Positions 60,101-64,000 of a DNA stretch of 64,000 nt are shown one piece after another. Position numbers and translations under genes: made by a program. Origin of the DNA: Pseudoneurospora amorphoporcata (Eukaryota > Ascomycota > Sordariomycetes > Sordariales > Sordariaceae). Numbering within the stretch: position 1 is the first letter of the stretch; each line of letters starts with the position of its first letter. The notes beneath the pieces were generated by a model. It was not told where the DNA came from. It was given only the letters and a program-made list of their open reading frames with translations, and ran no database searches. The DNA lies in assembly GCA_033297205.1 (NCBI GenBank), contig MU859082.1:62001-126000 (forward strand). The letters are read 5' to 3'.

Positions 60101-60138
60101 CAACGCCAGCGCCGATTGAGGAGGAAGATGAGGCGTGA
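57121..60138 (+). CDS. Large Arg/Asp-repeat (RD/RE-rich) uncharacterised protein, 1005 aa, single exon
   Basis: An uninterrupted 1005-codon frame. Residues about 30-125 are an almost pure alternation of Arg with Asp or Glu, a mixed-charge RD domain of the kind found in splicing and nuclear-speckle proteins. Residues about 180-350 are Ser/Arg/Pro-rich. A short polyproline run (nine Pro) precedes what looks like the folded core from about 445 (INLQEATRVDYLLQNGGLP). The core continues through FAPFFNLINQY and GHRTVARRLLDRLE to a Cys cluster, CPDGCPCIICQ, that could bind metal. Further on, two copies of TPFSRGPTPA flank a Gly/Pro segment. A helical stretch (VVGELEREIFNGMEALEDAF) and a basic, then acidic tail (RRPKRRRER ... 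EEEDEA) follow. I do not recognise a family. A nuclear role is inferred from the charge pattern only. Confidence 0.88.
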   Translation: MPSSKDQDVDCDNNSRVREDRLPHRSKSDLRRDTKDRDRDRDRDRDRDRDRERDRDRTSTTDRDRERRKENKDKDRERDRDRDRERDRDKDRERDRDRDRDRGDRDRERERDRDREQDREPSLLREKRSSRTPRLLKTTDSDTNSRSSRQSVSYRRHRPKEMEKEESSILSGAASSMTDIVPELARSIDRPNIPYPTFSKVHSKDLIYSKEDLSSTRTDPLTPDGTDVGNSDKRRSKSVDSRSAPRKSSSLRKESRKETEDRPPSPPETDLSGSRRRRSGTPVSVREGEQAPERSDSRSSNRMSRSRSDARSKLSKVSRVSSEATETQSQTFTAQSRHSPETTPTENTNASTDLSTVKGSTMESMADTVQIRRPPPIEVDSSPESAPDSSPKTPTQTPQFPPSAVSQEQKQTRFDAPSDFTAASEAVTDTTAQRAPPPPPPPPPLSINLQEATRVDYLLQNGGLPQTVPKTFLAVLPRQNGNRPSNPPLQGAETLFAPFFNLINQYQTVLKNHGSIAVATGHRTVARRLLDRLENVFSRDLCPDGCPCIICQHSDETHRGLGWGEVLERVSGRVDLPQWPPFDLASLGSKAQEDLAELPPRPTSPINMDPDIAEEFREHYLRQTKRVRAAVDRWMQTCEKAPAPLPQEVDDETLTFAILTNLDPDDRPFFNALLSGSRDLHPATRAPTPSPLRKPRNDFVVKTGLSLQRLYRLSQAPRDAETAMYLVKNPAMHDLLYTISDINTSEWEILISGRFDGFLWSGADDDGYERDTPFSRGPTPANGIGGERGFASPRIMSPGIRNSRTNTPFSPGMGGGPMSSTPFSRGPTPASFVSGTTNNSSYPSRGAVSHDEETEIQVVGELEREIFNGMEALEDAFEKLHEQAMEVRDALRRRGAALAMSLQQKRGLGYRGIDVLPLSGSSGAYDRPAWADEEKMMDGLGGPGGPGGQGGGHFDDTQSEWGMQDDISELAPDDSASQISSNRMRRPKRRRERATPAPIEEEDEA
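57217..57480 (+). repeat. Low-complexity coding repeat (Arg-Asp/Glu dipeptide)
   Basis: Hexanucleotide-like GACCGA, GACAGA and GACCGC units encode the RD/RE tract. Both Arg codon families (CGN and AGA/AGG) are mixed, showing an old, diverged expansion. The antisense strand reads as Ser-Leu repeats and is a shadow. Confidence 0.9.
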
Positions 60139-60872
60139 GCAGATTTCGTACTTGGTTCTTATTTGGGGTTTCACTTACACAAGGCGGAGTAATGGTTAGG
60201 TTGGTTTTGCGAAAACGGAACAATGACAAGGCATGGATATTCTCTTTTTTTCAGAGGCATTGGAACGAAATAACACGACCAACAAACATGAAGACCGGTT
60301 GTTGATACTGAAAGCAGTCGATGAGCAAAGAGAGCGAGTAGGAAGTAGTTGGGTTGGTGTGTTTGATGGAGAGCAACTGGGGACGACCCTCAGCCAAGTT
60401 GTTGGTTGTCGAAAGCCCGGAATGAGCTTGGTTGGCGTTGTCTTTGTACTGCTTTATCTTTATTCGGTCCAGCACAAATCTGTTCTTTATGTATAATGGG
60501 GGACACATCAATGTATACCATTTCCGCTGGCTTTTCAGGGATTAAAATGCTAAATCATAATGACGTTCATCATCCATCGACCCTGTCAGGGCTGCATCAA
60601 GCTTAATATCCCGTACTGTACCAGCGTCTTCCGGTGGGATGAATACCTGTTGCTGTATCCAAAGTAAACCGCGCGCCGAAAGTTTGGTGGTGTCTGTTTG
60701 GACCTAGAAGCTTGATTGTACAGTTTGTTTTTCTCTAACCCGTCGTGTGTAATCGTACAACTTTAGTAGGCTGTCCCCTACTCATCACCACACAGTAGCC
60801 ACCGACACCGAACGCCTCTTACACCAATCATACCATGGACTATCCGGTCCGGGGTATATCTTGCCTCTCTTC
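60139..60872. other. Convergent intergenic region
   Basis: Short 3'-to-3' spacer between the Arg/Asp-repeat gene and the MBA1-like gene. No gene is seen. Confidence 0.55.
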
Positions 60873-61904
60873 TTAGTGAGTCTTAACCCCAGACAGCAAC
60901 TTGACCGTCTCCTGCTCCTGCTCCCACTTCTCCGGCGTCATGGGCTGGACGGTCGCGATGATCTTCCAGCTGTTCGCCGTCGTCCACGTCTCGTTATCGA
61001 GCATGGTGCCAATAACCACGTTCTCGACCAAATCCAGCTCTTTCTCGCTGCCGGGCACGACCCTGCGCCTCTCGTCCTTCTCGACCACGCGCTGCCGGCT
61101 GGCGATCGAGACCGTGACCTGCCACAGCAGCTTGGTCTGGAACCCGGCCATGGGGAAGATCTTGAGCGAGACCACGCGGGGCTCCCTGTTGTAGCGCACA
61201 AGCTCCCACGTGCACGTGTGGCCCCGGGGCCGCTGCTGGATGTTGATCGCCAGCGGCAAGTACAGGTTCGGGTCGACAATCTTCTCCAGCGTGTCCACGT
61301 CGCCCGACGCGATGGCCTCGTTCATCTGCCGGTGCAGCGCCTTGGTCTGCGCGATCAACGGCCCCTTCTTGAGCGAGACCAGCGGCTTCTGCCGCCAGCT
61401 GGGCTGCGACATGAACCGGTATTGTCTGGACAGCAGGAAGTCCACCCCCTTGACCCGCAAGATGCTCCAGAGGTAGTACATGAGCGGCTTGAACTGTTTC
61501 GGGAAGCGCGAAAAGGGAGGGACGACGAAGGTTTCTGATTTGTGTTTTCAAAGGGTTAGTTAGTGACCCTTCGTTAGGCTCCATGGCGATCATCTTTGTG
61601 AAAGTTACGTAGGAACGCATCAGGAATCGTGGATTATCGAGAAATAAATACCTGGGAGAACAATGGCGGGCGCCTTAGAAGGGTCCTGCCTAGCATTCTC
61701 CATCGATGGCGCCGGTTGGGCTTTGATATTTCTCGCGGCCATCTGGCGAATACGCGATTGGGATCTTCTGTTGGCGGCTGCCCTGTTCTTTGAAGTAGAG
61801 AAGAGAGCCCGACCTACGGCCATCACTGGCGAGGCTGTCGTCATCGTCGTCGCCAGCGAGCCCGATGCGCGGGCACGCAAGCCCAGCTTTGTCGCCGCCA
61901 GCAT
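60873..61904 (-). CDS. MBA1: Mitochondrial MBA1/mL45-like ribosome-associated protein, 304 aa, two exons
   Basis: Exons are 61904-61652 and 61534-60873, with a 117-nt intron (GTATTT...CAG); the total is 305 codons including stop. The N-terminus (MLAATKLGLRARASGSLATT ... ALFSTSKNRAAANRR) is a textbook mitochondrial targeting sequence with a likely cleavage near RALFSTSK. The mature part carries a Tim44/MBA1-like domain: a helix near MYYLWSILRVKG, then the NTF2-like sheet with HTCTWELVRYN, FQTKLLWQVTVSIASRQRV and ENVVIGTMLDNETW. Mba1 in yeast and mL45 in animals dock the mitoribosome to the inner membrane for co-translational insertion by Oxa1. Sequence similarity is at family level. The ATG at 61902-61904 is the first ATG of the frame. 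Confidence 0.85.
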
Positions 61905-62943
61905 CTCTGATGTGTTTTTCTTTCCTTGACAGCCGACCTTGGCTTCGTCGTGACCCTGTCCTTCGGTAGGGTTCGAGATATGATGTATGCGCACGAAAAC
62001 GACTTTCCGGGTGACGTCAAGCCCGAGAATATGTTTTGTGCTGGGGGGAAACCGCTGCTGTCGTTCGTCTCAAACTATCGGGATGATCCAAGGGTCAGTT
62101 CCGGCCGGTCGGTATTGGGGTGTGGGCGGCACGGTTCGGAGGACGGAGCTCGAAGCGGGACTTGGGAACGAGACGAGGGGGATCCGGGATCCGTGCTGAT
62201 GTGCGGATTCCCCGTTCGGCAGCTTCTTGCGCGCGCGACTCGGTCCTGGAAAGCGCTGGGAAAATGGGAAACCCGGGCCACCAACAAAACGTACCTACAG
62301 CATCCACAACTGACGGCGGTCGAGGTACCTGTACGTGCCGCGCGGACGGGGTCGAACGGGGTCGGAGCCGCTTCAAAATTTCCCACGACGGATCTCGGTT
62401 TGTTTGGCGGGCCATTATTGGAGAATTGAGATGCCGGCATAACCCCCCACCACGCCCGCTGCCCGCTGCAAACCATCCACCACCCCGCCCATTGCCGCTC
62501 TCCAAGAAAGCTTTCAATCGCGCTGACCAATGAGTGTCCGTCATCTAATCGGCGTCCTCCGCCAGGGAGACCCCAGCACGACGACGATGAAAGGGTCTAG
62601 GCCTGAAGGGTTGCGGATGGAGGAGCTGCCATGCTACCGTCGATTAATGACCTCAGGGATCGCCCGCTTCCCGTTGTTCGTGGTTTACACGTCGAAAGCC
62701 ACTTGGCTTGGATCCCGTTCGACTTTGGTACCGCACATCGACTTCACTTTGTTGAATCTCCATCCCAAACAACAGTTACGTTGCGCGAGCTAAGCCAATC
62801 GACCGTCCCGCCGAACCTACAGACCAGGTTTTCAACTCCTATTTTAAGCCCATTTGCGCGCCAGTCCACGACCCCCCAAATCTCGAAAAGCTGTTCAACG
62901 AAGCTCCTTGGGTTTCGCTGTATGGGCAGACGAGAATATCTTC
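61905..62943. other. Shared divergent promoter region (MBA1-like / EOS1-like)
   Basis: About 1 kb separates two divergent start codons. No gene is recognised; frames on both strands lack coding character. The EOS1-like frame is open back to a TAA at 62845-62847. Confidence 0.5.
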
Positions 62944-64000
62944 ATGCGCAGCCGAGCAAAGTCATCCGCACAGCAGCGGGGAGCGTCTCACAGTACCTCC
63001 AACTTTGATCACACGACGACGGCCGACCGACCCAAGAGCAGAAGCAACGACAACATCAGCACACACATACACGCGGCCGCCACGGCTCCAGCGACTCCAA
63101 ACGGCAACGGACTCGTCCGTCGTCTGCCCTCTCAACTCCAGCAACAACAACATCAAATACCAGGGGCGCCAACGCCTCTTCCTCTCCCTCCTTCTCCTCC
63201 TCCTCCGCCGCCGCCGCCCTACCATCTCCTCGACCATAGTCACCACCCCACCACCATCGAAGCCAATAGCGCCAATGTCCATGTCAACACCAACAATGCC
63301 TCCCACACAACACCACCCAAACCAACAGCAGCAAATCCCACAACGGCGAACGTGGGAGCAGCGACACCGATCACGACCGATATGAACCACAACAGTAACA
63401 ACCACAACAATAAGAACGTCGATAAACCTCCGATTCCGAATATGACAGCCCACTCATCCCTCCTCCAACCCCGCGTCGCCGTCGCCCTAGGCGTGCCCAA
63501 GAAGTGGCACTTCCTCCTCTGGCTCTGTCGCCAGTCCTCCACCTTCCCAGCCATCTGGTGGGGTCTTCCGAGTGCGCTCCGGCTGCTGGCCATGCTTCAC
63601 CTGATCGTTTTCGGCGGCAGTCCAACGACTTGGCAACATATTTTTGCGAGGGTGGTAGCTGCTGGTGTAGGCAGGGCTGGTGGTGGTGGTGGTGGGACAT
63701 CGACAGGACCAGCCGGGGGTGGAGGAGATATGGGCTGTGGTATTGGTAGTAACGGTGGTTCCATGATGATGGGGAGTCCGGATTTCTTGTCGTCTGGGGC
63801 TGGTGCTGGTTCTACCGGTGGTGGTAGTAGTACGTCTGAGGGGAACGCCAACGGGAACTATAACTCCTACCCAGGAGCTTCTGCGACTGGCTTCTCCGAT
63901 CTCTCGTTTGAGGCGAGGCTGCGGTTGACGGAGACGTTGTTGGCTATCGTGTGGGTGAGTGCTCACGAACCAGCACAAGGGAACTGTTGGACCGATCGCT
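62944..64000 (+). CDS. EOS1: EOS1-like ER membrane protein (N-glycosylation-related), 5' part; runs off window
   Basis: The first exon is 62944-63954 (337 codons), followed by a GTGAGT donor at 63955, so the rest lies beyond 64000. The ATG at 62944 is the first after an in-frame TAA at 62845. Residues 1-160 are low complexity (Ser, Thr, Asn, Gln, with a proline run). The conserved part starts at QPRVAVALGVPKKWHFLL, then LCRQSSTFPAIWWGLPSALRLL and, after a Gly/Ser-rich insert, FEARLRLTETLLAIVW. These match the start of the Eos1 domain (PRxAVALGxPxxWH, WWGL, R-x-TE-x3-A-x2-W). Yeast Eos1 is an ER membrane protein affecting N-glycosylation and oxidant tolerance. The Gly/Ser insert of about 90 residues between the two conserved blocks looks lineage-specific. 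Confidence 0.82.
   Translation, partial: MRSRAKSSAQQRGASHSTSNFDHTTTADRPKSRSNDNISTHIHAAATAPATPNGNGLVRRLPSQLQQQQHQIPGAPTPLPLPPSPPPPPPPPYHLLDHSHHPTTIEANSANVHVNTNNASHTTPPKPTAANPTTANVGAATPITTDMNHNSNNHNNKNVDKPPIPNMTAHSSLLQPRVAVALGVPKKWHFLLWLCRQSSTFPAIWWGLPSALRLLAMLHLIVFGGSPTTWQHIFARVVAAGVGRAGGGGGGTSTGPAGGGGDMGCGIGSNGGSMMMGSPDFLSSGAGAGSTGGGSSTSEGNANGNYNSYPGASATGFSDLSFEARLRLTETLLAIVWVSAHEPAQGNCWTDR

Noticed and set aside
1..64000. CRISPR arrays, operons, rRNA genes, retroelement or transposase coding sequences
   Set aside because: None seen. The genes are intron-bearing eukaryotic units, and no reverse-transcriptase, integrase or transposase motifs were found in any frame.

Overview
The window is nuclear DNA of a filamentous ascomycete, most likely a sordariomycete and plausibly of the Neurospora/Sordaria/Podospora type. 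The evidence is that most genes carry short introns (about 50-230 nt) with GTRNGT donors, CTAAC-like branch sites and YAG acceptors. Intergenic spaces are 1-5 kb. The encoded set fits Pezizomycotina: a PalI pH-signalling protein, an ATP sulfurylase with the fungal APS-kinase-like tail, a non-canonical septin, a TRF/Tbf1-type telobox protein and long Ser/Thr-rich or low-complexity proteins. Species assignment is inference; no rRNA, tRNA or species marker was recognised.

Layout. 0-14 kb: the C-terminal end of a Cys-rich zinc-finger-like gene (+), a septin-type GTPase gene (-), an ABC1/ADCK family MCP2-like mitochondrial gene (-), then about 5 kb with no convincing gene. 14-29 kb: palI/RIM9 (+), an uncharacterised 625-aa protein (-), a Yap/Pap1-like bZIP factor whose basic region is split by an intron (+), and an ethanolamine/cholinephosphotransferase (-). 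29-43 kb: the five-exon gamma-COP gene SEC21 (-), a TRFH plus telobox Myb protein (-), a GDT1/TMEM165-type cation exchanger (+) and an eight-exon RRT8/EI24-like membrane protein (+). 45-64 kb: a 1638-aa secreted mucin-like protein with 27 matches to one N-glycosylation-sequon motif (+), ATP sulfurylase (+), a 1005-aa Arg/Asp-repeat protein (+), an MBA1/mL45-like mitochondrial protein (-), and the 5' part of an EOS1-like gene (+) that runs off the end.

The genes are independent eukaryotic transcription units, not an operon or obvious cluster. Several act in the secretory pathway or at the cell surface (gamma-COP, GDT1-like, EPT1-like, EOS1-like, PalI, the mucin-like protein), but the spacing gives no reason to call this a functional cluster.

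The most interesting items are the sequon-repeat mucin-like protein, two short inverted-repeat elements that look like non-autonomous transposon remnants, a zinc-finger gene whose coding-like frame continues past two in-frame TAG codons, the telobox protein, and conspicuous splicing features (28-33 nt micro-exons; an intron inside the bZIP DNA-contact region). Exon boundaries were worked out by hand from splice signals and reading-frame continuity. In every complete spliced gene the joined exons sum to an uninterrupted frame.
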